From positions 248,001 through 312,000 of the forward strand of contig NZ_QPNC01000019.1 in NCBI RefSeq assembly GCF_003386285.1: a stretch of DNA of 64,000 bases. The letters are read 5' to 3'. Position numbers and translations under genes: made by a program. Below the pieces are notes generated by a model, which ran no database searches, was not told the origin of the DNA, and saw nothing but the letters and a program-made list of their open reading frames with translations. This DNA comes from Nocardiopsis sp. FIRDI 009. GTDB taxonomy: Bacteria > Actinomycetota > Actinomycetes > Streptosporangiales > Streptosporangiaceae. Shown here one piece after another: positions 1 to 8,486 of the stretch (position 1 is its first letter; each line of letters starts with the position of its first letter).

Positions 1-468
1 CGCAGGGCCCGCGTCCTGGAGGGCGGCCTGCTCGACTACCGCATCGCCCTCGGCCTCAGCTCCGCCGCCCACGGGGTGTCCGAACTGCGCGGCGCGGCCG
101 TGGAGGCACGCCACGCCCGACGCCTGGCCGAGCTGCGCGGCGGCCGCTCGCGCGTGATCGCCGGAGCCGAGATCGACTCCCACGAACTCCTGCTCGCCTC
201 CGTCCCCGAGGAGGTCCAGTCCTCCTACCGCGAACGCCTGCTGGGCCCGCTCATCGCCTACGACCGCGACCACCGCTCCGAACTCGTCTCCACCCTGGAG
301 CAGTTCCTGGAGCACTCCGGCTCCTGGCAGCGCTGCGCGGCGGCCATGCACGTCCACGTCAACACCCTGCGCTACCGCATCGGCCGGGTCGAGGAACTCA
401 CCGGGCGCGACCTGAGCAGCCTGGAGCACCGGGTCGACCTGTTCCTGGCCCTCAAACTCCGCGACTGA
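1..468 (+). CDS. PucR/CdaR-type transcriptional regulator, C-terminal part
   Basis: This is the carboxy-terminal end of a DNA-binding regulator. The frame is open to the first base of the window, so the start lies upstream. The last ~70 residues read as a PucR-type helix-turn-helix: AAAMHVHVNTLRYRIG followed by a VEELTGRDL stretch, where the NTLRYR helix is the usual recognition helix. In this family the N-terminal part is a GAF-like or purine-catabolism sensor domain, which is not visible here. A pentapeptide-repeat gene follows 47 bp downstream on the same strand. Ligand and targets cannot be inferred from the fragment. Confidence 0.85.
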   Translation, partial: RRARVLEGGLLDYRIALGLSSAAHGVSELRGAAVEARHARRLAELRGGRSRVIAGAEIDSHELLLASVPEEVQSSYRERLLGPLIAYDRDHRSELVSTLEQFLEHSGSWQRCAAAMHVHVNTLRYRIGRVEELTGRDLSSLEHRVDLFLALKLRD

Positions 469-515
469 GCGCGCCGCCGCGCCGAACGTCACCGGGGGCC
501 GCTAGGGTCCGCGCG

Positions 516-1211
516 ATGAGTACCGAACACACCAGCAACGAGATCGTCGACGCCGACCTGTCCGGCGTCGACCGGCGCGCCCTGCCCCAAGCCCGCACGT
601 TCGTCCGCTGCGACCTGACCGAGGCGGACCTGCGTCAGGCCGACTTGGCCGACGCCGTCTTCACCGACTGCCGACTCGACGGCGCCCGGCTCGATCACGC
701 GCTCCTGGACGGGGCCCGCTTCCAGGGCGGCAGCGCCGCCGGGGCGTCGTTCGCCGGGGCGGACGGCCCGGACACCCGCTTCGAGCGCGTGGACCTGGCC
801 AACACCCGCTGGCAGCGCGCGCTGCTCACCGACGCGGTGTTCACCGGCTGCCGGCTGACCGGCGCCGGGCTCACCCCTCTGCGAGGCGTCGGCTACACCT
901 TCGCGCACTGCAACCTGATGCTCGCCCGGTGCAAGGGCATCGACCTGCGCGGACGGACCCTGGAGGGACTGCGCCTGGACGAGGCCGACCTCGCCGCCGC
1001 CGACCTGCGCCAGACGGTGTGGGTCGAGTCCCGGCTGCGCGGCGCCGGGCTGGTCGGCGCCAAGCTCACCGGGGCCGACCTGCGCGGCGCCGACCTGGGC
1101 GAGCCCACCCTGGACCAAGCCGGTCACCTGCGCGGGGCCACCATCGCCCCCGCGCAGGCCGGGACGATCCTGGCCGCCCTGGGCGTCACCGTCGCCGAGC
1201 CGCCGGGCTAG
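516..1211 (+). CDS. Pentapeptide-repeat protein
   Basis: This 231-residue protein is built almost entirely of five-residue units of the A(D/N)LXX type, for example ADLRQADLADAVF and GAKLTGADLRGADLGE. Such repeats fold into a right-handed quadrilateral beta helix. There is no signal peptide and no membrane segment, so it should be cytosolic. Some relatives (Qnr, McbG, MfpA) mimic DNA and protect gyrase, but most members have no known role. The central part (about residues 65-140) is less regular. The ATG start was chosen because the repeat pattern begins about 12 residues after it. Quinolone or toxin protection is only a possibility, not a call. Confidence 0.85.
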   Translation: MSTEHTSNEIVDADLSGVDRRALPQARTFVRCDLTEADLRQADLADAVFTDCRLDGARLDHALLDGARFQGGSAAGASFAGADGPDTRFERVDLANTRWQRALLTDAVFTGCRLTGAGLTPLRGVGYTFAHCNLMLARCKGIDLRGRTLEGLRLDEADLAAADLRQTVWVESRLRGAGLVGAKLTGADLRGADLGEPTLDQAGHLRGATIAPAQAGTILAALGVTVAEPPG

Positions 1212-1228
1212 GAGCACCGACCGGGCGG

Positions 1229-2206
1229 TCAGGCGGTGCGGCTCAACCGCCGCAGGGCCAGCGCGACCTGGAGGCGCAACCGTCCCGCCACGTCCCGCAC
1301 CGGCCACCCCAACACCCGCTCGGCCCGGGCCACACCCTCCTGAACGGTGGAGTGGTGCATCCCCAGCACGGCGGCGGCCGCCCGCAGGCTGGGCGCCGCC
1401 GCCACCGCCTCCAGGACCTCCAACGACGCCGCCCCGCCGTGCGCCACGCGCTCCAGGGCCACCACGTCGGGCACCGGCTCCCACCCCCGGCCGACCGCGT
1501 CCGCGAGCACCAGCAGACCCCCCAGCTCCTCGGCGCGGACCACACGCGGCCCAGGATCCACGCCCCTACCCTCGGCGGTGAAGCGCAGCGCCCGCGTGGC
1601 GTCCCGCCACGACCCCGGCAGGTCCACCACACCCACCACCGGCCCCACCCCCGCGCGCTCGGCCCCGTCCACGGGCGCCTCGTGCTCGGCCACCACCCGG
1701 GCGCGTTCGCCGTACACCGCCACCGCCCGGACCCGGGCGCGTGCGTCGATCCCCGACCTCCTGGCGGCGCGCAGCCGCATCGGTGCGGCCACGCGCTCGT
1801 CGACCAGCACCTGGACGAGCGTCTCACGGTCACCGCCCCTCGGACCCGTCAGCTCCAGGTGCAGACGCAGAGCGGCCGCGCCCCGGTCCAGCACCACGGC
1901 CTCGACCGGGCCCGGATCGCCGGTGCGCTCCAGCCACAGCGTGCCGCCGCCCTCACCCACCCGGACGGAGCACCAGGACGCGTCGGGTCCGGACACCCCC
2001 CGGTCCACCGCGCCGTCCGGGCACACCCGCACGGCGACCGCGCGCTCCGGGTCCACGAACCCGGCGGGCAGACCGGTCAGAACGGCCGCGCCCCGCACGA
2101 TCGGCTCCACCCCCGCGCCCGCCAGGGAGTCGAAGTAGGTGATCACCCTGACGGCCGCGCCCGCCTCCGGATCCAAGGCCGTGATCCTGCCCAGCAGCTC
2201 CCTCAT
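1229..2206 (-). CDS. PucR-like helix-turn-helix regulator
   Basis: This is a 325-residue probable transcription regulator. The recognisable part is the C-terminal ~65 residues, where LRAAAAVLGMHHSTVQEGV reads as a helix-turn-helix resembling the PucR C-terminal domain, followed by a conserved-looking RVLGWPVRDVAGRLRL segment. The N-terminal 250 residues are Ala/Val/Gly-rich with no motif I recognise and may be a degenerate GAF-like sensor. The gene is convergent with the pentapeptide-repeat gene (17 bp apart) and lies just downstream of the esterase gene on the same strand, 34 bp away, so the two may be co-transcribed. The effector is unknown. Confidence 0.7.
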   Translation of the reverse strand: MRELLGRITALDPEAGAAVRVITYFDSLAGAGVEPIVRGAAVLTGLPAGFVDPERAVAVRVCPDGAVDRGVSGPDASWCSVRVGEGGGTLWLERTGDPGPVEAVVLDRGAAALRLHLELTGPRGGDRETLVQVLVDERVAAPMRLRAARRSGIDARARVRAVAVYGERARVVAEHEAPVDGAERAGVGPVVGVVDLPGSWRDATRALRFTAEGRGVDPGPRVVRAEELGGLLVLADAVGRGWEPVPDVVALERVAHGGAASLEVLEAVAAAPSLRAAAAVLGMHHSTVQEGVARAERVLGWPVRDVAGRLRLQVALALRRLSRTA

Positions 2207-2240
2207 GTGCGTATTCTCCCCCAGTCCTGCTCAGCGGGGT

Positions 2241-3221
2241 TCAGGTCCCCATGACCCGGCGCAGCCACGGCAGCCGCTGCGCCGCCGCGCTCCGGCTCAA
2301 CGCCGCCTGGGGCGCGAACCCGTCGAAGCCGTGGAACCCGCCCGGCCACACGTGCAGTTCGGCGGATCCCCCCGCCCGCCACAGGCGTGAGGCGAACTCC
2401 ACCACCTCGTCTCGGAACGTCTCGGCCGACCCCACGTCCAGGAACGCCGGGGGCAGCCCCGACAGGTCCTCGGCCCGGGCCGGGGCGGCGTAGGGGGGCA
2501 CGTCCGGTCCGCCCGCGGCCTCGCCGAGCAGCGCACCCCAGCCCGTCTGGTTGGAGACCCGGTCCCACAGGCCCACACCGGCCATCTGGTGGGCGGAGAC
2601 GGTGTCGTTGCGATCGTCCAGCATCGGGTACAGCAACAGCTGCCCGACCGGCCTGGGTCCGCCGCGGTCACGGGCCAGCAGCGCCGTCGCCGCCGCCAGG
2701 CCGCCGCCCGCGCTCGCACCGCCGACCACGACCCGGTCGGGATCGACCCCCAGTTTCTCCGCGTTCTCGGTCACCCACACCAGCCCCGCGTAGCAGTCCT
2801 CCACGGGCGCCGGGTGCGGGTTCTCCGGCGCCAGCCGGTAGTCCACCGACACCAGGGCCGCGCCCAGCTCCCGCGCGTACTCCAGCAGCAGGGGGATCTC
2901 CTCGCCCCTGTGGGTGCCCAGCACCATGCCGCCGCCGTGGATCCAGTACAGCACCCCGGTGGGGGAGGGGACCCCGGTGGGCCGCCACGCGATCAGGGGC
3001 ACCTCCGGCGCGCCCTCCGGGCCCGGCGCGGTGTGCGGCTCTTCGGTGAAGGCCCCGCCCAGGGTCAGGTCCGCGGGGACCCGGCCGGGCAGGGCCTCGG
3101 CCCTCTGCCGACGAACGGCGGGGATCATGTCGGGCGTGAGGGAGGGCGGGACGTTCTCGTTGATCACGGACAGGGCGGCGGCCAGCTCCGGGTCGAACGG
3201 GGGGCGGACGGGGTCCGTCAT
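2241..3221 (-). CDS. HSL-family alpha/beta hydrolase (esterase/lipase)
   Basis: This is a 326-residue carboxylester hydrolase of the hormone-sensitive-lipase type (alpha/beta hydrolase fold-3). The oxyanion-hole motif HGGG is at residues 95-98 and the nucleophile Ser170 sits in GGASAGG. The acid position reads GSAETFRDE (Glu267 where many relatives have Asp), and the catalytic His297 is in PGGFHGF. There is no signal peptide, so it is probably cytosolic. The frame extends upstream for 72 more codons, but that part is Arg-rich and not protein-like. The ATG at 3221 is preceded by GGAGG about 7 bases away and was therefore chosen. The natural ester substrate is unknown. Confidence 0.88.
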   Translation of the reverse strand: MTDPVRPPFDPELAAALSVINENVPPSLTPDMIPAVRRQRAEALPGRVPADLTLGGAFTEEPHTAPGPEGAPEVPLIAWRPTGVPSPTGVLYWIHGGGMVLGTHRGEEIPLLLEYARELGAALVSVDYRLAPENPHPAPVEDCYAGLVWVTENAEKLGVDPDRVVVGGASAGGGLAAATALLARDRGGPRPVGQLLLYPMLDDRNDTVSAHQMAGVGLWDRVSNQTGWGALLGEAAGGPDVPPYAAPARAEDLSGLPPAFLDVGSAETFRDEVVEFASRLWRAGGSAELHVWPGGFHGFDGFAPQAALSRSAAAQRLPWLRRVMGT

Positions 3222-3331
3222 GGGAGCCTCCGGGTATCGGTGGTGACGTGGGTCACCATTGTGGCGTCCCAGGTCAGCGCGGTACAGCGCCGGACGGCGG
3301 GGTCCGCCCGCCACCCGGCGGGGCGCACCCC

Positions 3332-4252
3332 TCACCCGCTCAGCGCGTCGGCGACGGCGACGTGCGCGTCCGGCAGTCCGTCCTGCTCGTCCTCCACCCA
3401 CCACACGCACTGCTGGAGCACCCGCACCAGGGTCCACGCCCGGGCGCGGTCACGGTCCAGGACCGCCACCTCCGTCAGCGCGTCGAACCTGCGGCGCGTC
3501 TCACGGCGAACGTCACCGGTGGCCACCGTCTCCTCCCACCGATTGAACAGCGCGGGCAGCAACTCGAACGCCGGGTCGCCAGCCAGCGGCTTGGGGTCGA
3601 TGGCCAGCCACGCGTCCCGCCCCGAACCGGGCAGCGGGGCCAGAACGTTCCCGTGGTGCAGATCCCAGTGCAGGAGCCGGTCACCCGGATCGGCAGCCAC
3701 CTCCCGCGCCCGCGCGGCCAGGTCCGACAGCCGGTCCCGGTCACCTCCCGCACGCACGGCGGCCAGCCGGTCGGCCCGCTCCGCCAGGTCCAGGGTCACC
3801 GGCCCCAGCCCCGGCAGGCCCGCGGGGGCCGGGTGGGCGTTCAGGCGCGCCAGTAGCCTCCCGATCACGGTCGACGCCTCAGGCAGTCCCACGTCCAGCA
3901 GGGAGCGGGAGGAGTCGAGGGCCTCCAACAGCATGGCCCCGTTGCCCGAATCGTGCTCCAGGAGCCGGACCGCGCCGTCACCCGCCCAGGCGCGCAGCGC
4001 GACGGGCTCACCCGCGGTCTCCTCGTCCACCGGCTGCATCTTGAGCACGGCGGGGGTGCCGTCGGCGCGCCGGACGGGCAGGGCGAGCGCCACCACGCCG
4101 TGCATGGCCGGGCCGTCGGGGCGCAGCCCCCACCGGTCGCACTGGCGCGCGGTCAGCTTCGGCAGGGCCGCCGCCCACTCCGGACCGAAGAGGCCGGTGA
4201 CGCTCTCGGCGAGCGCCGCGGGCACGGCGACGGGCGGTGTGGTCTCGTTCAT
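3332..4252 (-). CDS. Aminoglycoside/hydroxyurea phosphotransferase, APH(6)-like
   Basis: This is a 306-residue small-molecule kinase of the APH(6)/hydroxyurea-resistance family, whose best-known members phosphorylate the 6-OH of streptomycin. The Brenner-type catalytic motif HWDLHHGN is at residues 195-202 (catalytic Asp197, metal-binding Asn202), and the second metal site is in WLAIDPK with Asp219. A Lys in the N-lobe (AVLKMQ, Lys71) fits the ATP-binding lysine. The ATG at 4252 has a GAGGAAGAG stretch upstream. A longer frame to 4309 exists but adds a basic, unlikely tail. Chromosomal copies in actinomycetes often have uncertain substrates, so resistance to streptomycin should not be assumed. 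Confidence 0.85.
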   Translation of the reverse strand: MNETTPPVAVPAALAESVTGLFGPEWAAALPKLTARQCDRWGLRPDGPAMHGVVALALPVRRADGTPAVLKMQPVDEETAGEPVALRAWAGDGAVRLLEHDSGNGAMLLEALDSSRSLLDVGLPEASTVIGRLLARLNAHPAPAGLPGLGPVTLDLAERADRLAAVRAGGDRDRLSDLAARAREVAADPGDRLLHWDLHHGNVLAPLPGSGRDAWLAIDPKPLAGDPAFELLPALFNRWEETVATGDVRRETRRRFDALTEVAVLDRDRARAWTLVRVLQQCVWWVEDEQDGLPDAHVAVADALSG

Positions 4253-4465
4253 CTCGGGGTCTCTTCCTCGTCGTGGGGTTTCGTGGACGAAGAAGCGACG
4301 GGGGAGCACGGACCTAGGTCATACCGAACACCTCGGGGTCGTTGTCCTGATCTCTCCCCGACCCTACGCCGTCGCGTCGCGCCATGGGAGGTGACCGCGG
4401 CCGGCCCCGGAGGAGAGAAGGACGGACGAACCCATCGGAGGGCGGCGCGGCGTCCGCGCGTGCCG

Positions 4466-5440
4466 CTAACCGGGAAGGGTGAGCGGACCCCCGCCGTACA
4501 CCAGGGACCACGGCCGTCCCCCGGCCTCCCCGGCCACCGACCCCACCCGGTCGGGGGGATCGGCCAGCACCCGCGCCGCCACCCGCGCGAACACCGACGC
4601 CGCCGGGTGGGCGCCCCGGTCGGGACGGACCGCCTCCGTACGCCGGTGCAGCGGCTCCCCCTCCAGGGGACGCCAGGTCAGGCGCGGTTCCCGGGCCGCG
4701 GTGGCCTCCGCCGCCAGAGCCACCCCCCGTCCCGCCAGCACCAGCCCCAACAGGAACTCCGCGTCCCCGGCCTCGCGCACGCGGGGAGGCACCCACCCCC
4801 GCTCCCGGCACACCGCCAGGATCCGCTCGAACCACTCCGGGGCGTCCGCGCGCGGCTCCACCACCAGATCCGATCCGGCCAGATCCGCCAAGGCCACCGC
4901 ACCGGCACCCGCCGACGGCGCTCCGCGCGGCACCACCGCGCCCAGCGCCACCCGGTGCACCGGCTCGCTCACCAGCCCCGAACCGTCGAACGGCGCCGTC
5001 GCCAGGCCCGTGTCCACCGACCCCTCACCCAGCGACCGCACCAGCTCGGCACCGGCCATCTCACACACGTCCACGTCCAGACCGGACGCCGCCTCGGCCA
5101 TCCCCTCCAACAACCCGCGCAGCGCCACCGCCGACGTCCCCGGCGGTACGCCCACACGCAGGGTGCCGATCTCGCCGTCGCGCACCCGCCGCATCGTCTC
5201 CCGCAGCCGGGTCTCACCGGCGACCACCTCGCGCGCCTGGTCGACCAGCAGCCGCCCGGCCTGGGTCAGCTCGACCCGGCGCCGCGACCGGTCGAAGAGG
5301 GTCACCCCCAGCTCCGCCTCCAACCGCCGCACCGACTGGCTGAGCGCGGGTTGGGCGATCCCCAACTCCAGCGCCGCGTCCCCGAAGTGGCCCTCCCGCG
5401 CGACCACCAGGAAGTACCGCAGATGACGTCCAAGATCCAC
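4466..5440 (-). CDS. LysR-family transcriptional regulator
   Basis: This is a 324-residue LysR regulator. The N-terminal winged helix is clear: RYFLVVAREGHFGDAALELG, then IAQPALSQSVRRLEAELGV and LFDRSRR, with a linker helix to about residue 85. It is followed by a periplasmic-binding-protein-like effector domain. Translation starts at GTG. The gene is divergent from the serine hydrolase gene with only 37 bp between the two starts, the classic layout in which a LysR protein controls its neighbour and itself (compare AmpR/AmpC). No T-N11-A palindrome is obvious in so short a gap, so the operator may overlap the coding ends. Confidence 0.9.
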   Translation of the reverse strand: MDLGRHLRYFLVVAREGHFGDAALELGIAQPALSQSVRRLEAELGVTLFDRSRRRVELTQAGRLLVDQAREVVAGETRLRETMRRVRDGEIGTLRVGVPPGTSAVALRGLLEGMAEAASGLDVDVCEMAGAELVRSLGEGSVDTGLATAPFDGSGLVSEPVHRVALGAVVPRGAPSAGAGAVALADLAGSDLVVEPRADAPEWFERILAVCRERGWVPPRVREAGDAEFLLGLVLAGRGVALAAEATAAREPRLTWRPLEGEPLHRRTEAVRPDRGAHPAASVFARVAARVLADPPDRVGSVAGEAGGRPWSLVYGGGPLTLPG

Positions 5441-5477
5441 GGCCCGACCCTACCTGCGCCCCCGCTACCGTGGCTCG

Positions 5478-6329
5478 GTGACCACGACCGACACACCCGC
5501 CCCACGCCTGCACGTCCGCGAGATCGACGGCACGGCGGAGGTGGCGCACCGCGCGGACGAACCCGTCGTCCTGGCCTCCGTCGCCAAGATCCTCATCGTC
5601 CTGGAGTTCGCCCGCCAGGCCGCCACCGGCCGGATCGACCCCGCCGAGCGGGTCGTCGCCCGCCGCGCCGACCGGCTCGGCGGAACCGGCATCGCCGACT
5701 TCGCCGACGACGTCGAACTCTCCCTGCGCGACTGCGCGTCCCTGGCCATGACCGTCAGCGACAACACCGCCGCCGACCTGATCGTGGACCGGATCGGCGT
5801 GGAACCGGTCCGGCTGCTGACCGAGGAACTCGGCCTGGACCACACCCGCTTCACCGGCGGCCCCCGCAGCCTCCTGCACGTCCTCATGGACGGTTCCGGA
5901 ACCGGGGACGGCCCCGCCCTCCACCTCCCACGCACCTACGACCCCGCCCGCGCCACCTCAGGCTCCATGCGCGACCTCACCCTCCTGCTCAGCCTGATCT
6001 GGACCGACCGGGCCGCGCCCCCCGACGCCTGCGCCTTCGTCCGCGCCCTCATGGCCCGCCAGCTCGTCCGCGCCCGCATCGCCTCGGGCTTTCCGCCTCC
6101 CACCCGCGTCAGCGCCAAGTCCGGAACCCTGCCCGGACTGCGCCAGGAGGCGGGCGTGGTCGAGTACCCCGACGGACGGCGCTACGCCGTGGCCGTCTCC
6201 GCCACCGTCACCGACCCCGACCACCCTCCCCTGGAGACCGACCTGGCGCTCGGCCGGGCCGCCCGCAGCGCCGTGGAGCGTCTGCGCGACCAATCCCGGA
6301 CGGACCCTCCCACCACCGCGTCCGTCTGA
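5478..6329 (+). CDS. Serine hydrolase of the class A beta-lactamase fold, lacking the omega-loop Glu motif
   Basis: This is a 283-residue active-site serine hydrolase. The nucleophile motif SVAK is at residues 34-37, SDN at 94-96 and KSG at 214-216, matching the SxxK, SDN and KTG triad of class A enzymes. No ExxLN omega-loop motif is evident between SDN and KSG, so the deacylating Glu166 equivalent seems absent, and true beta-lactamase activity is doubtful. There is no signal peptide, which is also atypical. The start is a GTG at 5478, 37 bp from the divergent LysR gene that probably regulates it. A cytosolic esterase or peptide hydrolase role is as likely as antibiotic hydrolysis. Confidence 0.82.
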   Translation: MTTTDTPAPRLHVREIDGTAEVAHRADEPVVLASVAKILIVLEFARQAATGRIDPAERVVARRADRLGGTGIADFADDVELSLRDCASLAMTVSDNTAADLIVDRIGVEPVRLLTEELGLDHTRFTGGPRSLLHVLMDGSGTGDGPALHLPRTYDPARATSGSMRDLTLLLSLIWTDRAAPPDACAFVRALMARQLVRARIASGFPPPTRVSAKSGTLPGLRQEAGVVEYPDGRRYAVAVSATVTDPDHPPLETDLALGRAARSAVERLRDQSRTDPPTTASV

Positions 6330-6448
6330 CCGCGACCGATAGGCGTTCGCCTGTCACCGGACGCGTCCCGGTTATTGGACGCCTGGTCGGAGCCCGTGTT
6401 CGACTGTGCGCCGTTCGACCGACCCCGGCCAGAGACCAGGAGACGAAC

Positions 6449-7417
6449 ATGACGATCGGACGACGGGGATTCCTGCGCGGAGCCGTGGCGGGTGGCGCTC
6501 TCACACCCCTGCTGGCGGGCACCACCAGCGCGGCGTCGGCCTCGGCCACCGCCGCACCACCTCGCGGCCAGGGCCCCACCTTCCGCTGGCTGGGCACCAG
6601 CGGATGGCGCGTCGACCTGCCCGAGCGCACCATCCTGGTGGACCCCTACCTCACCCGCTTCGAGACCGGCATCTTCCAGGAAGGCCGCAGCTTCGACCCC
6701 GCCACCCCGCTCACGGTCGACACCGCCACCGTGGACGAGCACACCGCCGACATCGGCGAGGACGGGCTCATCCTGGTCAGCCACACCCACTGGGACCACT
6801 TCGGCGACGTCCCGCACATCGCCACCACCACCGGCGCCCGCGTCCTGGGCACCCTCACCACCTACCACGTCGCCCAGGCGATGGGGGTGCCCGCCGCGCA
6901 GCTGTCCCCGGTGCGCGGAGGCGAGGTGCTCGACTTCGGCGGCGACGTCGTGGAGGTGGTCCGCTCACTGCACAGCCGCAACAGGAACCACTCCGTCCTC
7001 TTCCCCGGCATCCGCGTCGGCGTCCCGGACACCCCGGCCACCATCGCCGACCTGCCCGAGGGCGACACCCTGGCCTTCCACCTGACCCCCGCCTCGGGCC
7101 CCTCCGCCTTCCTCATGGGCGCCAGCGACTTCGACGAACGCGCGGTCCGCGGCCTGGCACCGGACGTGGCCATGATCGCCCTGCCCTCCACCTCCAGCAC
7201 CCACGACTACGTGCCCCGCCTGCTGGAGGCCCTCGACCGCCCCCGGACCGTGGTCCCCGTCCACTGGGACCACTTCGAGCGGGAGCTGACCAACCCGCCC
7301 GTCGACGGCACCGGATCGGGGATGGGCGTCGCGGACTTCACAGCCCTGGTGCGCCGCGTCTCACCCCGCTCGCGCGTCGTCGTCCCCGAGTACCTGACGC
7401 CCTCTACCTTCGACTGA
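6449..7417 (+). CDS. Tat-exported MBL-fold metallo-hydrolase (UlaG-like)
   Basis: This is a 322-residue metallo-beta-lactamase-fold hydrolase. The N-terminus, TIGRRGFLRGAVAGG, is a twin-arginine signal (Arg5-Arg6) followed by a hydrophobic Ala/Leu-rich stretch and a likely cleavage site near residue 30-34. The metal-binding motif HTHWDHFGD at residues 112-120 supplies the H-x-H-x-D-H ligands. The strand before it, LVDPYLTRF, is typical of UlaG-like members that act on lactones or phosphodiesters. The ATG at 6449 follows AGGAG by about 8 bases, which fixes the start inside a much longer open frame. The protein should act in the cell envelope. Its substrate is unknown. Confidence 0.88.
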   Translation: MTIGRRGFLRGAVAGGALTPLLAGTTSAASASATAAPPRGQGPTFRWLGTSGWRVDLPERTILVDPYLTRFETGIFQEGRSFDPATPLTVDTATVDEHTADIGEDGLILVSHTHWDHFGDVPHIATTTGARVLGTLTTYHVAQAMGVPAAQLSPVRGGEVLDFGGDVVEVVRSLHSRNRNHSVLFPGIRVGVPDTPATIADLPEGDTLAFHLTPASGPSAFLMGASDFDERAVRGLAPDVAMIALPSTSSTHDYVPRLLEALDRPRTVVPVHWDHFERELTNPPVDGTGSGMGVADFTALVRRVSPRSRVVVPEYLTPSTFD

Positions 7418-7452
7418 ACTCCACGGCCCACCGACCACAACGCTCCGGGTAT

Positions 7453-7475
7453 CCGCGCCCCCTCCCGGGGCGCGG
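7453..7475. terminator. Hairpin between convergent genes
   Basis: The arms CCGCGCCCC (7453-7461) and GGGGCGCGG (7467-7475) pair perfectly around a 5-base loop. It lies between the ends of the MBL-hydrolase gene and the convergent DoxX-like gene and can serve both. There is no U-run, as is usual for actinomycete terminators. Confidence 0.6.
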
Positions 7476-7484
7476 GCGCGGCCG

Positions 7485-7859
7485 TCAGGTCCACACCAGC
7501 AGACAGGCCAGCAGCAGGACGAGCGCTCCCGTGTAGGTGGCCGGGATCCGCACCGCGGCCGCGACCGGGGCCTCGCGCCCCCGCAGCGCCCACGCGTGCG
7601 CGGTGACGGCGAGCACCGACTGCGCGGTGAGCACCGCGGCGGCGGCCAGGCCGACGGGGGGAAGGCGGGCACCGGCGAGCAGACCCACCGCGCCCGCGAC
7701 CTCCACCAGTCCCGCCGCGCGCAGGACGCCCGCTCCCACCGGCAGGTAGGAGACCCGGTCGAGCAGCCTTCGCGAACCGATGGCCTTCGCGCCGCCCGTC
7801 ACGGCGAACGCGACCGCCAGCACCACTGACAGGACCGTCACGACCAGGGGCATGACCAT
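7485..7859 (-). CDS. DoxX/MauE-like small integral membrane protein
   Basis: This 124-residue protein has four hydrophobic segments (about residues 4-24, 44-62, 67-88 and 102-122) and an early VTGGAKAIGS stretch typical of the DoxX family. It is the last gene of the TetR-ferredoxin-oxygenase operon, 9 bp behind the beta subunit. DoxX proteins are often found beside redox enzymes and thiosulfate:quinone oxidoreductases, but their biochemical role is poorly defined. Here it may aid membrane redox balance or substrate access. Two ATGs (7859 and 7853) are possible starts. Confidence 0.7.
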   Translation of the reverse strand: MVMPLVVTVLSVVLAVAFAVTGGAKAIGSRRLLDRVSYLPVGAGVLRAAGLVEVAGAVGLLAGARLPPVGLAAAAVLTAQSVLAVTAHAWALRGREAPVAAAVRIPATYTGALVLLLACLLVWT

Positions 7860-7868
7860 CCCCTCCCC

Positions 7869-8456
7869 TCAGAGGAACAGTGACGCGTTCTTGGTCAGGA
7901 GCACGCTGTCGGCGAGGTAGACGGTCCGCTCCGCCAGCAACAGTCCGTCGGGGCCCCGGCGCAGGACGTCGGCTCGGAACCCGGTGAAGCGGTCGGTGTC
8001 GTCGGCGAGCCGGTTGCGGTAGGCGTCCACGACGCTGCGGACCGCGAAGGCGCCGTCGCCGGTCTCGGGCCGCCGCGTGGCCTGGACGTTGGTCACCGCG
8101 CGCACGACCCTCGGCGGGGGGTTGTCCGACCAGGCGACCGTCTGCTGCACCCGTGCCACCCTCAGGCGCAGGGTGGCCAGGTCCTCGTCGTAGTGGCCCA
8201 GATCCCCGGTGCCGCCCGCCTCCCTGGCCAGGTCGCGGTGCATCCGGTTGCTACGGGAGGGCATCCGATAGCTGACCTCCTCGGCGAGCAGGTCGAGCCA
8301 GTCGGAGTAGCGTGCCTCGTCCAGTAGCTGGGCCTCGAAGTACAGGAACTGCTCGATCTCGCGCTGCTCGTCGGCGTTGACGGGGACCGGCCGTTCCACG
8401 GCCCCGGCCTCGGGAGGCCGGGGCCGGAAGGACTGCGTGGAGATCGTGGTCGTCAT
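7869..8456 (-). CDS. Aromatic-ring-hydroxylating dioxygenase, beta subunit
   Basis: This is a 195-residue small (beta) subunit of a Rieske non-heme-iron ring-hydroxylating oxygenase. It has the expected SnoaL/NTF2-like pattern, with an early helical stretch EQFLYFEAQLLDEARYSDW, a YRMPSRSNRM segment, and a C-terminal ERTVYLADSVLLTKNASLFL stretch. The beta subunit has no cofactor and completes the alpha3beta3 oxygenase. It is encoded 30 bp downstream of the alpha subunit and 9 bp upstream of the DoxX-like gene, all in one operon. Substrate identity cannot be read from the beta subunit. Confidence 0.92.
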   Translation of the reverse strand: MTTTISTQSFRPRPPEAGAVERPVPVNADEQREIEQFLYFEAQLLDEARYSDWLDLLAEEVSYRMPSRSNRMHRDLAREAGGTGDLGHYDEDLATLRLRVARVQQTVAWSDNPPPRVVRAVTNVQATRRPETGDGAFAVRSVVDAYRNRLADDTDRFTGFRADVLRRGPDGLLLAERTVYLADSVLLTKNASLFL

Positions 8457-8486
8457 GGGGGCTCCTTAGGGTCCGCTGAGGCGGCG

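Noticed and set aside
489-1484. A long minus-strand frame opposite the pentapeptide-repeat gene
   Set aside because: It is a Gly/Ala/Gln-rich repeat-like translation produced by the pentapeptide codons on the other strand.
3332-4252. Calling the APH(6)-like protein a streptomycin-resistance gene
   Set aside because: Chromosomal relatives act on several substrates, and the sequence alone does not define streptomycin as the target.
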